From Rhabditophanes sp. KR3021 (Eukaryota; Nematoda; Chromadorea; Rhabditida; Alloionematidae): 64,000 nucleotides of DNA. Location of the stretch: the NCBI GenBank assembly GCA_963281155.1, contig CAUJLY010000006.1, positions 5,828,001 to 5,892,000 on the forward strand. The letters are read 5' to 3'. The translations under genes and the position numbers were made by a program. Below are positions 23,961-36,884 of this stretch, in pieces; the stretch's first letter is position 1; every line of letters begins with the position of its first letter. The notes beneath the pieces are model-generated. The model had not been told where the DNA came from and made no database searches. It saw only the letters and a list, made by a program, of their open reading frames with translations.

Positions 23961-26900
23961 TTAGATAGTTTCAGTACACTGACTACCATAATAATTATCG
24001 TTACAGACACATTGTTGGGAATTAGTGGTATATCCATTTTTGCAAATTGGTATTGAACAATCTAAACCTTTCCATCCTGCGTCACAAATACAACCAGTTG
24101 CTGATGTTACACCGTTATTATTGCAGTCAACTAAATTATTTATAATTAAGTAACATCTATTATGGACTTACCCATAGTTAAACAATCTACAGAAATTGTT
24201 TTTTGATAATCTCCACCTACTCCTTTAATTTTATAAGTATAATGTGATGCTGCATTTTTATTATCACATTTGAAAGTGAAACTCCACTTGTAATTGCAAT
24301 TATCCTGCCTTTGAACAGGTATATTTTGTGAATTAGAAGCTTCGACCAATGAAACAAGTGGGAACTTTTGCAATAAGTCTGAAACTAACCCAGACTTACC
24401 TTCAATATTAAAGTATACGGTTGTTGAGGGTGAATTTGTTAAAGGAGCATATTCTTTTTCACCTGAAAACGCTAGGCTTTTGTATGTATAAGTTATTCTA
24501 GTTAAACTGCTAGTTTCAATTGTATATCCACATTTGTTTATTGAAGATTTACCCTTAAGAGTTAACTTATTTATAACTTTCGAATCAATTGTGAATGATA
24601 ATATATTGCTAGTAATTGGTGTAGCTGATTCGCCATTTGGATTCAAAGTCATATCACCCTTTTCATATCCAAGTAATGTTATGTAATATGTTTCATCGTT
24701 ATTTACTGGAAATTCGATAATAACATCATTAGAACATTCCGCTGATGTAGAATAATAATTAGAATCCATTACAATTAAATAGGTTGGATTTTGTGTAAGT
24801 AGGTTGAAGAATACATAATCACTGAGATCACTGGCATCTAATGTGACATCTGTAATCATTCCATTTCCAGATAAAACAACATTAGCAAATGTTGAGCATT
24901 CAAGATTATTTGCACGTGAAAGGTATCTAACATCAGCACTTTTCTTTTGAATTAAGTTAATAATGGATGCTGACATTGATGCTGGTTCATTTGTGCAATC
25001 AACCAAGTCGGGGACCCATAGCAAAACAGACCTACTTCCTGTTTGTAAATTCAACCCTTTAGCTAAGTAGTCATAATAATTGGTTTGAGGTATTGATGCA
25101 GTTGTTAATTTGACTAAGTTTGTAATTGTAGCTGCAAAAATAGCTAAACTTGATGTTTTGAAAATGCCTGCGTTTGAACTTTCATTATTTGAGCCATCAT
25201 AAGTGACTAAAATATATTCGCTTAATTGCGGTAGATTATTTGGATTCCTTCCAATACTTTGAACGTCATCTAATAGTGAAGATTGCAAATCTACAACCAA
25301 TGTAAATGTTGTTACTTCCGTGTTGTATTGAAGGTCATCATTACTACACTTTCCTAATGCGTGCTCGCAAAACTGGCCAGTGTAATCAGTTTGACAGTTA
25401 CAAACACTACCAACTAAGGTAGCATTATTCATGCAATCAATTTGCCCACAAATAACACCTGACCATCCTACAGGACATAAACATGTTTTATCAGTTAGTT
25501 CAGTTCCACCATGTAGACAAACGCCTGTAGGATTTCCAGCACCAGATTGTAGACATGTTACTGAAAAGGTTCTAGATTCATCTTGGGTATCAATACGAAT
25601 ATAATAAACTTGATCAACATTTACACATTGCCATTTGTTATTGCTAAGAAACTGCCCTATTCCAGTTCCTGCTCTAAAAGTATCATTAAAAACTAATTTA
25701 TAAGTTGAGTCAAATATCTCGATGGTTTCTGGCATAATTGCATCATTTGTTTGATTGAATTTTTGAGCCAAGCAATTTATCTGCAAACTATCTCCATATT
25801 CGGGAGAAGTTTGCACGCTAGTATTTGAAATAAATGATAAGTCAAATCCAAATGTAGGATTATATTGAAGGACTCTGATTTGATATTCCATTGATGGTAT
25901 TCTGTCTGTATTGAATTCAATTGTATATATGTCATCTGAAGGAACGCTTACACCAAAACTAGCCGAGAATTGATCGCCAATAGTGTTAGTGATTGGCTGA
26001 GGTAATTTAGTTCCAGTGCTACTATACAAAGAAAAGGATGGCTTGAATTTGTTACTATCAACATGCACAAGAGTTCCCCAAATGGTATAATTAGTGTTTT
26101 GTTTAAGATGGAAACCCGAACGTGACAATAATGCTCCAGAAACTTCCTTATTTTGATCTTCTTGATAAATAATATCGTAAGAACTAGTTTCATACTGTTC
26201 CCCCATCTTGAACCAATTAACGACTTCAGTTGGATCACCAGTTGCTACAAAAGCACCTCCGGATTTTTGAGTTAGCAATAAATATGATTGAATTTCTGGT
26301 TTTGATGAATCGACGAAATTACTTGGGCACGATTTAGTATACAATAATATGTTGATACGAGGTTTCTTTGAATCAATTAAATTGAATAAAGTTTCATTTG
26401 AATATACTCCAGTGGTACTATCAAAACCATATAATTGATCTGTAATAATATACAAATCAGAATATTTCTGTAAATCAGATTTTTTCAATATATCTATCAA
26501 AGATGTTTGAACATAGTTTGTTGGAGTGCAAGCTGTTTGGCCAGATGCAGTAGACATTGAATTCATTATATGGGTTGTTAAATTACTTAAATCAGTGGAT
26601 ATAACAGTAGTTAATAAGTTTCCACTAGTCTTGCCATAAAAAACGTTTGAAACAAAGGTTGTATAAAAGTTGGATGATTTTAAATATTTAAGTATTTGAA
26701 CTAATAGTGATGAACTATCAGGTTGTAGGAACAAATCATTGAAAATGGTTGCACTTCGTGCAATTGCAAATCCGATTGAAGGACTTCTTGATTTTGATAT
26801 AGGAAAAGGTGAAGGAGTTGCCGATGGTGTAAATGTTGAAGTAGCTGTCGCGGCTGTTGTTGTGGCTGCTGTTGTAGTAGTATCCAGTACAATGGTTGTT

Positions 26901-28748
26901 GCGGCCGGAGTATTTACAATAGTGGCAGTTTGAATTGTACTTGGCATAGGTGTTGTTGAAGTATCTACGTCACTGATCTCTCTATCAACAAACAAATAAT
27001 AATAATCTCCATAATAGTCAATTAAAGCTTGTTTGAGTGTTGTTTTAATAACAATGGCTGTTGTTGCTTGAACAGATAAATTATTGTTTGTTGCAAAAAT
27101 AAAGGGAATCCACTCTTGATATCCCGAATTCTTGTTTATGAGTGACAATGAGCCAAGTGAATTTGTGGAAGAATGTAAATAGCCAAGTTTACGATTCTTA
27201 TAGCAAAATGGGCGATCAGTTTGATTTTGAACGAAATGTCCAATATTGTCATTAAATGTTGATTTTATTAAAAGTATATCAGCTTGATCTATAGGAATTC
27301 TTGCTACTACATTGTTTTGAACATTCATTAGCGGTAAAATTGACGAAGTTTCAGCTGTTTCGTCCGAAGCAAAGCCAACTTCTCCTGATAGTTTCTTTGA
27401 TGATGAAAATATTTGTAAATCAAATGTTTGGGTTGGATCAGAAGGAGTGGGTAATAGTATAAATATTTGAGACGATGCTATACACTTAGTCACAACAAAT
27501 TTGATAACTTGAATATTTGTAAGAATGGTGACATTCTCATAAGTCGAAGCAGTTTGGAATACATTATGATCAAGAACTAACAAATAAATTCATATAATTA
27601 ATTAGAATTTAAGTAGATAAAAATACCTAAGGTAATTGGTGTGGTAGAGCTGATTGATAAGTAGCCAGTGCAGTTTTGAGCATCATCTGCATCAAGATAT
27701 AATTTGTGGATCATTTTAGATCCAGTGATAGTTCCGCTATATTTGTAAACACTTCTTCCATTATTTAAAATTGGCACCAATTGGGTTAGACAGTCAGATA
27801 TGCTTTTTCCTGGTGGTGGCTTATAACTAATCTGAGGGTATGGATTAATAATTAAACCTCCGGTTGCTCTAGCAATTTGCAATAAAGGAGCATATGAAGG
27901 CAAATAAAAAATTGACTTTGTGGTATCACTTTGACCTAATACAAAAATATTAATTCTCGTTTTTTTGGCTAAAGCAACTTGTAATATATCTTGAATTTGT
28001 TGGCTGAAATCAGTTGGGAGATTAGTGATGCCTAGATTTGTGATGATGTGAACATTGTCATCGTAATTTGAATTCTGAACCATGTTCAAAATGTCACTTA
28101 AGTACAATCTTTTATCTGCTGTAGGATCAAGCAATGGATTTTTACGAATGTTTTTGATCAAATTTCCAAATATATTATCAAATTTTGTAGCTGGTGTCGT
28201 ATAGTCGATTGTCTTAGCAAATGCCGTAGTTGTAAAAGAAGTAATATAGCCATATGCTGCGTTGAAGCCCAATTCAGTATTGTTAGCCAAATTAGTCAAA
28301 CTTGTCAAAACATCATCAACATTATCACTAATTAATTGTCTGACAACTTTGTTGTTTGTTAACAAAAAAGTCAATCTTGTTTCGGAAACTCCTATGCTTT
28401 TTCCATAAGCATCAGCACAGGTGACTAAATAAGTTATGATTTATAAACGTTTACATTACACCTACCTGGTTCACAATGAGTTCCCCAGACGCCATTAAAG
28501 CAATTACATGAACCAATGTCATTGTTATTTTTTACAAGACCGTAATTTAGACATTCAAAGGAATCACACATTTGGCCAGTGATCAAGGAATTTGCACAGG
28601 TACACGAGGAATCTGATTGCGCGTATCCATCATTAAAGCATGTAGTTTCATCATCTAAGGCTTTGCCGTGTGAAATATACGAATTAGAAGTACTTTCGAT
28701 ACTTGATATACCAAGTGTAAAAATTAATATCAATTTAATGAGTCGCAT
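23961..28748 (-). CDS. Giant secreted EGF/vWA-like protein, copy A
   Basis: Exons 28748-28466, 28424-27627, 27576-24172 and 24130-23961, all with phase-1 introns, give 1551 residues. Order: signal peptide (about 1-20), two EGF-like modules ending W-G-T-H-C-E-P, a first vWA-like alpha/beta domain, a beta region, a Thr/Ala-rich linker (about residues 570-620), a second vWA-like domain, a beta-sandwich, two EGF modules (C-L-C-P-V-G-W-S-G-V-I-C and C-N-C-Q-T-D-Y-T-G-Q-F-C), a third vWA-like domain (F-T-L-V-V-D-L-Q), another beta region and two C-terminal EGF modules. No strict MIDAS motif (DxSxS) is seen, so metal binding is doubtful. C. elegans has infection-response proteins with EGF and vWA domains (IRG-7 type); the relation is a suggestion only. 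It is a tandem paralogue of copy B upstream. Confidence 0.85.
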
Positions 28749-29241
28749 ATTAGACGCAACTGTAAATCAAATGATTCTTTCAAACAGTATATAATTATAA
28801 ACTATAAAATAATCAACGACTAATTAAAGTTTATGTTTTATATTTTATTTTATAAGCAGTTTTCTGTTATCAATTTTATTTATTTTTCAATGATTAACCA
28901 GTATTGCCATGGTTGTATTTAATGTAAAGAAATTTTAGATAATGGGCACTCCTAATGATAAATTTTTGATGTGATAAGAAGTGTAATGCATTAACTGATT
29001 CCATACACAATCGGACTTCTTATTACCATATTTTTGATAAGAAGTTTCATATTTGCATGAGCCTAAATTTAATTATAATCTAAAAAATTTATATTAATAT
29101 TTTATGATTGAAAGTAATTTAGTTTGAAAGAGAATTGTATAAAATATTTAAATTATTTTAACCGTAAAAAAGACGCATAAAAGTTAAAAAAGTTATTCAA
29201 AGAATTTAAATTAATAACTTTATTGAATGAATTTATAGAAT
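28749..29241. promoter_or_regulatory. Upstream region of copy A with two GATA sites
   Basis: On the plus strand, TGATAAGAA occurs at 28972-28980 and TGATAAGAAG at 29035-29044, that is 225-300 bp upstream of the copy A ATG. In C. elegans TGATAA(GA) is the core of intestinal ELT-2 GATA sites. A TATATA-like stretch lies at 28783-28790. The rest is AT-rich, and the region also holds the 3' end of copy B. Confidence 0.5.
29219..29224 (-). terminator. Poly(A) signal of copy B
   Basis: The minus strand reads AATAAA here, about 20 bp after the stop codon of copy B (29242-29244). Confidence 0.5.
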
Positions 29242-32200
29242 TTAATTATTGTTTAAAACACAAACATCCATCATTATGTTTTGAAACAAATTATTTTTAA
29301 TACTCGACCCATCATAATACTTTAACTTCCCATGAGGGTTTTCATAACTACTATTGACATCTGACTTAAATTGCGTATTCCAAAATGAGGTTGTTTGCAA
29401 ACTGTTTCCAAATTCGACAACTAATAAATGCTTCAGTGGCGAACCATTTACTATGGCTTTCAAAGAACTTATATAATAATCTTCATCAAAACTTATTGAC
29501 TTTCGAATTCCTTCAGTTGAAGTAAAGAAGATGATGAACGTTTCCTTATCTTTATAGCATGGCATTGTACCATCATTACATGTAGTTGCAAAAGTACGAA
29601 TACCTTTTTCTACCAACCTAAAAAAATTCATTTGTGGTGTCTAATATTTATACTTACGTATCGATAATTAAAGCATTTGTATCTATGACCTTCAAGTTTT
29701 TCAAATATTGGTTCGGATCTGTTGTTGAATATCCAATCGGTCTGGGACTAAGTGAGGCATATATAGCAGCAAGCCTTGTTTTTTGAGAAGGCCCCCAATC
29801 CATCTTGGTTGTGAAATTCGTCATGAAATATGTGAACTAAAATTATATTACATGTTAGATTTACAATAGAACTTACATAATCAATATAATCTGAGGATGG
29901 CATGGTAACGTCAAATACCAAAATAGTGTTTATTTCCAAATTTTTGTAGCAATCAGCAGGCATTGCTAAAAATTGTGTTTAAGAAAACTTAGGAAACTGA
30001 ATAAGAACTTACGGGTTGATGCAAAAATTGTCGTTGTTGGAACTAATGTTGTAGTTGTTTGAGATAATGGCGTTATTGTTGAGGCTAGTGTAGTTGGGGG
30101 CGATAAAGTACTAGTTGAAGGTATTATTGTTGAAGCCAAAGTTGTAGTTGGAGGTGATAAAGTACTAGTTGAAGGTTCTATTGTTGAAGCCAAAGTTGTA
30201 GTTGGAGGTAATAAAGTACTAGTTATAGGTTCTATTGTTGAAGCCAAAGTTGTAGTTGGAGGTGATAAAGTACTAGTTGAAGGTATTATTGTTGAAGCCA
30301 AAGTTGTAGTTGGAGGTGATAAAGTACTAGTTGAAGGTATTATTGTTGAAGCCAAAGTTGTAGTTGGAGGCAATAAGGTACTAGTTGAAGGTATTATTGT
30401 TGAGGCTAGTGTAGTTGAAGGTGATAAAGTACTAGTTGAAGGTATTATTGTTGAGGCTAGTGTAGTTGAAGGTATTATTGTTGAAGACAAAGTTGTCGTC
30501 GTTATAAGCTCCGTTGTTGAAGTCAAAGTTGTCGTTGTTATAGGCTTTGATGTTGAAGCCAAAGTTGTTGTTGTCATAGGGCCTGATGTTGAAGCCAAAG
30601 TTGTTGTTGTCATAGGGCCGGATGTTGAAGCCAAAGTTGTTGTTGTCATAGGGCTTGTCTCTGATGATTCCATAGTAGTTATCACTGGAGGCAACATTGT
30701 TGTAGAAACAATCGTTGTCATAGGAGCAGATTGCGTTGTTATAGGAGCAGATTGCGTTGTCGTGGGAATTGATTCCGTTGTTGTCATGAAATCTGTTGTC
30801 GTAGGAATTGATTCTGTAGTCATGGAAATGGTTGTTATAGCAGCTGATTCTGTAGTCATAGAAGAAGTGGTTGTAGAAAAAGGCTCCGTTGTTTTTATTG
30901 ACTCGAATGTAGTTGAAGATGATGTGGTTTCGGGTGATGTTATTGTTGAGGGTGATGGAGTCGTTATTTCAGATGGAATTGTTGAAGAAAGTAGAGAAAT
31001 CGTGCTTTCGAGGTTAGGTGTGGTAGTTTCTATTTTGATGGTGGTACCAAGGTGGCTTGCCGGTGTTATATCAGTTGTCTGTTCTAAGGAAGTAGTTGTA
31101 GTTGACAAATATGACATTGTGGACAAAGTTGTTGTTGTAAGGACAGTCGTAGAATCAGTTGTAGAAAGCAAAGCTGTAATCGGGTAAGTAGTTGTAGATT
31201 CCGCTGATATAGTTGGGATTGTAGTAGATTGAGATGATATGATTGGGATTGTTATAGATTCAACTATAGTTGTTGTTTCCGGCAAAATAGTTGTTAATTG
31301 AGGAGAAAATGTCGAAGGAAACAATGTGGTCTGTTCGGTTGAGAAAGTTGTCATTATTGAACTTTTGTCGGGAATTGTTGTAGCCGAAGGTAAAGTTGAT
31401 GCTAAAGGCTTGGATGTGGTCATCATTTGAGTGGTGGTTTCATATTTAGTAGTAGTTTTATTGTATTGTTGATCACAGAAACTTCCATAATATGAGAAAT
31501 CACATATACATTGTTGTTTATTAAAAATAAATCCATGGTGACAAATTGGTACTGAACAATCTATTCCTTGCCAGCCTTCAAAACATGAGCATATCTGATT
31601 AACTAAATGCCCATTTACACATATTTCTGAAATATAAATTAATTTTGTGTGAAGAAATGTACATAAAAGCTATCTGATTGCAATCAATTTATTCAGGACA
31701 AAGCGATGTTAATGAGGTTTAAAGCAATAATATGTTGATATTTATAAGCTCGGGTTTATTTTAAAAAATAAGGTGTTTAGAAACTAAAATTAAAGGAATG
31801 ATGATTTAGGTATGCATTAAAAATTAAGACAAGTTTGGCACAGTGATCATACCTTGGGAAAGACATGTTCCGACTATTACTTTTTTGTATGCATTAGTTG
31901 AGCTTTTTATTTGAATTTTATATTGAGCGTTTTGTTTGGTATTGTCACATGAAAATTCGAAACTAAATTTGTAGTTGCAGTTATCTAATCTTTGCACTTC
32001 AATCATAGGTTGTTCGATTGAATAAACGATTGTGGAGTCTTGAATTAATTGTAAAGAAGCTTGTGGAAATGCTTGAAGGAAGGATAATGAAGTTGAAGTA
32101 TCTGACTCCACGTTAAAATATAAAGTCGTTGACAGGGAATTACTTATTGGGGCATATTCTTTTTCGCCGGTAAACGCTATACTTTTATAAGTATAGGCAA

Positions 32201-35200
32201 TTCTGGTTGAACTACTTGTTTCAATCAAATATCCGCACTGCTGTAATGATGAATCCCCTTTGATAGTTAATGAGTTGGTGATGGAAGAATCAATGCTAAA
32301 TGTGTAAATAATATTGCTTACTACTGGAATTAAGGATTGAGTTGCATCTTGCGATGAAAATGCTAAGGAAGCATCCGTATATCCCAGCAACGTTATATAA
32401 TAATCAGCATCTCCATTAATTGGGAATGTTATTGTTTGGCTTTGAGAACAATTTGATGTTCCAGTCATGTAATTTGAGTCAGTGACAACTAAATATGTTC
32501 CTTGCTGTAATAAAATAACATTTTCCAAATAAGAACTTAATTCTGAAAAATCTGCATATTTATTTGTAACCATCCCATTTCCGGCTAAAATAACATTTGG
32601 AAAACTTGGGCAATATTGGCTTTTTGAAATAAATCTAACGTCGGCATTTTTCTTTTGAATTAAGTTAATGACAGATGATGCCATTGGAGTTTGGTCAGTT
32701 GAACAATCGAATAAATTAGGCATCCATAATAAAACAGATCTACTTCCTGATTGCAAATTTAACCCTTTTTCTAGATACTCATAATAATTTGATTTTCCAA
32801 CGTGATTAATTGGAGCTGGAACCATATTTTGAAGAGCTTTTGAAAAAATATCTGGATTTGATGTTTTTAAAACTTCGGCATCTGACGTTTCCCCATTAGA
32901 GCCATCATATGTTATCAAAATATATTCACTCATCTGTGGAAAATCATTCGGAGGGTTTCCAAATGTCTTGAAATCATTCAAATCTAGATTTTGTAAATCA
33001 ATCACAAAGATGAAAGACGTAACTTCTGTATTATATAAGAGTTCATCATTTGAACAAGTTTCCAGGGCATGCTCACAAAATTGTCCTGTATATTGCACCT
33101 TGCAATTACACACACCTCCAACTAAAGTAGCATTATTCATGCAGTTAATTTGAGCACAGTTTGTTCCGAACCATCCTACTTGACACATGCAGCTATTGTC
33201 TGGGAGTTGTGTTCCTCCATGAAGACAAGATCCCGAGCCAGGGTTTCCATTATCTGATTGCAAACATGTTATTGTAAATGTTCTGGACTCTTCTTGTGTA
33301 TCAATTTTAATGTAATAGACTTGGTCAGCATTTGAACATTGCCAGGTATCCTGTGTACTATAAACATTCTTTTCGCACGATGGAGTTAATAAATTGGTGT
33401 ATACTTGTTTATAGGTTGAATCGTAAATAGTTATTTTTTGGGGAGCTTCTGTAATTTGGGCGGGATTATATTCCAAAATATTTGCATAAATGATAGCAGG
33501 TGTTCCATGAATTGGTGATTTTTCAAATTTGTCTCCAAAGCTCAATGAATACCCAAAAGTAGCATTAAACTCCAATACCCTAATTTGAAAAGAATATGAT
33601 TCTATTTGGTCAGTATTAAATGCAACGGAATACTGATCATCTGCTGTGATTAAATCATTTATACTAATCGAAAACTCTTCGCCAATTCTCTTGTCAATTG
33701 GCAAGTTGGTTGAGACTCCTTGGCTATTAAATAAATCAATGGAAGTAGGGAAGAATTTTGTTAACTTAGTTCTCAATGTTCCCCAAACAGTATATCTATG
33801 ATTAGCCTTTAGTAGAAAGGATGTTGACGTTTTCTTCTGATTTATATAGTCTGTATTGGTACTTTCTTGATAAATTATTTCATAACTTTCCAAATACTGT
33901 GCCTTTAAGAATGAAAACCAGTCTAAAATGTCTTGGTCATTGGCTATCCTAACAAATGAACCACCAGTTCTCTGGGTTATTTTTAAATAATCAGTTAAGG
34001 CAGGATTATTGGAATCCAAAAAAGATTTTTGACAAGTCTGGGTTAGAAGTAAAAGATTGATGCGAGGTTGTTTTTCATTTATCAACCTGAATAAAGTTTC
34101 ATTTGACTTTGTTTGATCAATTGGGTCGAATCCATACAATTGGTCAGTAACGATATATAAATCAGAATTGGTATTAAACTGGGGCTTGCTTAAAATATCA
34201 ATTAAAGTAGTTTGAACATAATTATATACACTGCAAACTGTATCTGATCTTGCCAAACTTTCTTCCGTCATGATGTACGACATGAAATCAATGGGTGTAT
34301 TAACTGAGGTAGATCCCTGTAATGTGCCTTGATATATTCCAGTAAAAACTTTAGCAATATAGTTATTAAAGTAATGTGAGTTTTGAGTTAAATATTGCAA
34401 TATATTAACCATGAATGACAAATTATCAGGACGATCAAACAATGTTTCAAAAATTGTTCTACTTTTATAAATTGCCATTGAAAACGTCTTCCCTCTAGCG
34501 TTGATTTCAGCTGGAGAAATAGTAGGAATTGTTGTACAAAAAGAAGAGGTTGTTGTAGCAACGACCAACTTATTTGTTAAAGTTTTTTTAAGATTAAATG
34601 AATTTGATGGTTCGGTTATATAGGAATTGTCATTGATAAAAGTAAATGGAATCCATTCTTGATAACCTTGTGACTTTACTTTTATTGAAAAAAAACCATC
34701 TTCAGGTGCTTCAGAATTTATTGTACCAAACTGAATATTTTTATAGCAATCACTCCTTTCCGTTACATTTGAATTAAAAGAACCAACATTTGTGGAAAAA
34801 TCTACTTGAAATTGTCACAACACTTCCATTTAAAATTCCCTTTATAGTTGCAACAACAAAATTAGGAATATCCAAAATGGGCAACGTAGAGGAGGCTTCG
34901 GCCATTTCATCCATAGCGTACCCTATTTCAGCAGATAGTCTTTTTGTTGACGAAAAGGCTTGAATATCAAAAGTTTGTGTAATGTCAGAGGGAACTGGTA
35001 GGATTAGAACAATTTGCACAGCTGGGCGGCAATTGATAATATTGAATTTGTAGACTCGAATATTTGTTAGATCCACAATGACATGTGAAATATCTGCCGT
35101 AGGAAAACTTTGATTTGTTAAAGCTAAAATTTATGCTTATCATATTTAATTATTAAATCAAAAATACCTATGTCTAATGGTCTAATTGAAGAAACGGACA

Positions 35201-36325
35201 AATATCCTGTGCAGCTTTTGGACGTAGAATCTTCGTCAATGAAAAACTTTTGAAGAGAATTTGATGAGGTTAGAGGGCCACTATAACGATAAATGGTTCT
35301 TCCATTATTTAAAATCGGTACTAGTTTTTCAAGACATTCCGAAACGGAATTTCCAACAGGTGGAACTAAGCCTATTTGGTTATATGGATTGACAACCAAA
35401 CCTCCTGTTGAGGTAGCAAAATTTAAAAGGGGTTTATATGCATCTAGGTAAAATATAGATTTACTACTGTCAGCTTGAGAAATCGGGAAAATATGAATGC
35501 GTACTTTTTTAGCTAGGGCGATTTCTTTAATTTTCTGTGAAAGATTGTCTAAAGAAGGTGCTTTGTCTGTGATTCCCAAATTAGTGACAATATAAATGTC
35601 TCCTCCGTAATTAACATTTTTAACTAAGGTTAATATATCAGCTAAGTACAATTGTTTTCCAGCAATTTTTTCAAAATCTGCTTCAGCTAATGATTTTAGA
35701 GAGTCTATAAAATGCATATATGCATTATTATATTTTTTTTCATTTAACGAATACGGCAATTCTCTTATTATAGAATTTTCTGTTATCGAAGTGATCACGA
35801 AATATCCCGATTGGTAATCTTTATTCACTGGATTGGCAGGATTGAATAATTTGGTGATTGTATTTAATATTTGGTCTATGGCTTTATTTTGAAAGAATAC
35901 AATTTTGTTAAAAGTCAATAAAACAGCAAATTGACTATTTTTTGGTTCTATATCAGTTTTAATATTTCCAACACAACTTACTGAAAATATGCCAATTTAC
36001 TATTTATTAAATATTTACCTGGTTCACAATGAGTCCCCCACAATCCTGGTAAACATTTGCAGTAGCCATTATCATTGAGCAAAGTTAATCTTGATGGCTT
36101 ATTTCCGTAATTTATACAATTAAATGATTCACATAAATCTCCACTAATTAATTTGTTAGGGCAAATGCATTTGGTGCCGTTTCCATATCCATCATTAAAA
36201 CAAACAGTATCAATATCTTGCTGATTGTCAGATAATTCATTTAGATAATTAAATGGTCCTATTGCATGACAGTTACTTAATGTAACGAAATACAAAAAAA
36301 GTTTAATAATGTGAGTATATTTCAT
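29242..36325 (-). CDS. Giant secreted EGF/vWA/mucin-like protein, copy B, with one internal frameshift
   Basis: Exons 36325-36019, 35980-35168, 35123-31853, 31626-30013, 29965-29877, 29836-29658 and 29617-29242 join in phase if one extra base at 34796-34800 is discounted, giving about 2215 residues. Residues 1-1460 align with copy A domain by domain: signal peptide, two EGF modules, vWA-like, beta, vWA-like, beta, two EGF (C-M-C-Q-V-G-W-F-G-T-N-C), vWA-like. Two more EGF modules follow (31620-31480). A Ser/Thr/Pro mucin-like region of about 470 residues (31430-30014) comes next. The last three exons encode a further vWA-like domain absent from copy A (N-T-I-L-V-F-D-V-T-M-P-S, then L-V-E-K-G-I-R-T-F-A-T...F-I-I-F-F-T-S-T). 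This is probably a heavily O-glycosylated surface or luminal protein. Taken literally, the frameshift would truncate the protein after exon 3 begins. Confidence 0.8.
30060..30490 (-). repeat. Tandem 54-bp coding repeat in the mucin domain
   Basis: About seven units of an 18-residue repeat (T-T-T-L-A-S-T-I-I-P-S-T-S-T-L-S-P-P) occur head to tail. Some are shortened by one residue, with I-E-P or L-L-P variants. Neighbouring DNA units are nearly identical, indicating recent expansion or gene conversion. Confidence 0.85.
30535..30660 (-). repeat. Tandem 36-bp coding repeat in the mucin domain
   Basis: Three to four units of a 12-residue repeat (T-T-T-T-L-A-S-T-S-G-P-M) sit next to the 54-bp array. 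The two arrays share the T-L-A-S-T core, so one probably arose from the other. Confidence 0.8.
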
Positions 36326-36884
36326 TTGAAATAAAGACTATAAAATTTTACTATATTATTTTAAGATCCAGTTAAAATGCACAATGATAATTGTATTTTA
36401 AATGTCAAAGAAAGACAAGCATCAATATAAGAAAGATGTGATAAAAATAATTGACATTAATATCTACAATTAAGGACATAATATTATCAAAGATATGTTC
36501 TTTTGGCTGATAAGAATCTTTTAACATTGTACTATGAATGTCAATTCCATAATTAAGAGCTAATCCCGTGTTACATGTATTGTTGGTACTAGTAAAAAAT
36601 GCGACAGTAATTTATCTAAATGTTTTTATTAATATTCACACCCCAAGATTCGTCACCTACTTTACAAAACAATGGCAAACATTCAAACAATGACTCAGAT
36701 ATATTTTTTGCAGAAAGAATGAAGATGATCATAATTTTACTGCCGGTTCATTTTCTACGCTTTTCCGTGATTATTAACGCAATAAAAGCTTCATACTTTC
36801 GACATACGGAACTAAATTTAATTACTTTTTTTATTGAGTGGATTTAATGTTGAAAGATAAGCCAATTAAATAATCAATTAATTA
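36326..36884. promoter_or_regulatory. Upstream region of copy B with GATA site
   Basis: CTGATAAGAA at 36507-36516 lies about 185 bp upstream of the copy B ATG and matches the C. elegans intestinal GATA consensus. A weaker TGATAAAA is at 36438-36445. The rest separates copy B from the TBC gene; the plus-strand frame at 36620-36847 has no protein-like character. Confidence 0.5.

Noticed and set aside
26739..26933. Ala/Val-rich plus-strand frame
   Set aside because: It is the antisense shadow of the Thr/Ala-rich linker in copy A.
30762..31187. Val-rich plus-strand frame of 141 residues
   Set aside because: It is the antisense shadow of the Thr/Ser mucin region of copy B.
34740..34805. A small intron starting at GTAGAT to explain the copy B frame change
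   Set aside because: No acceptor in the right phase is present, and the sequence it would remove aligns with copy A.
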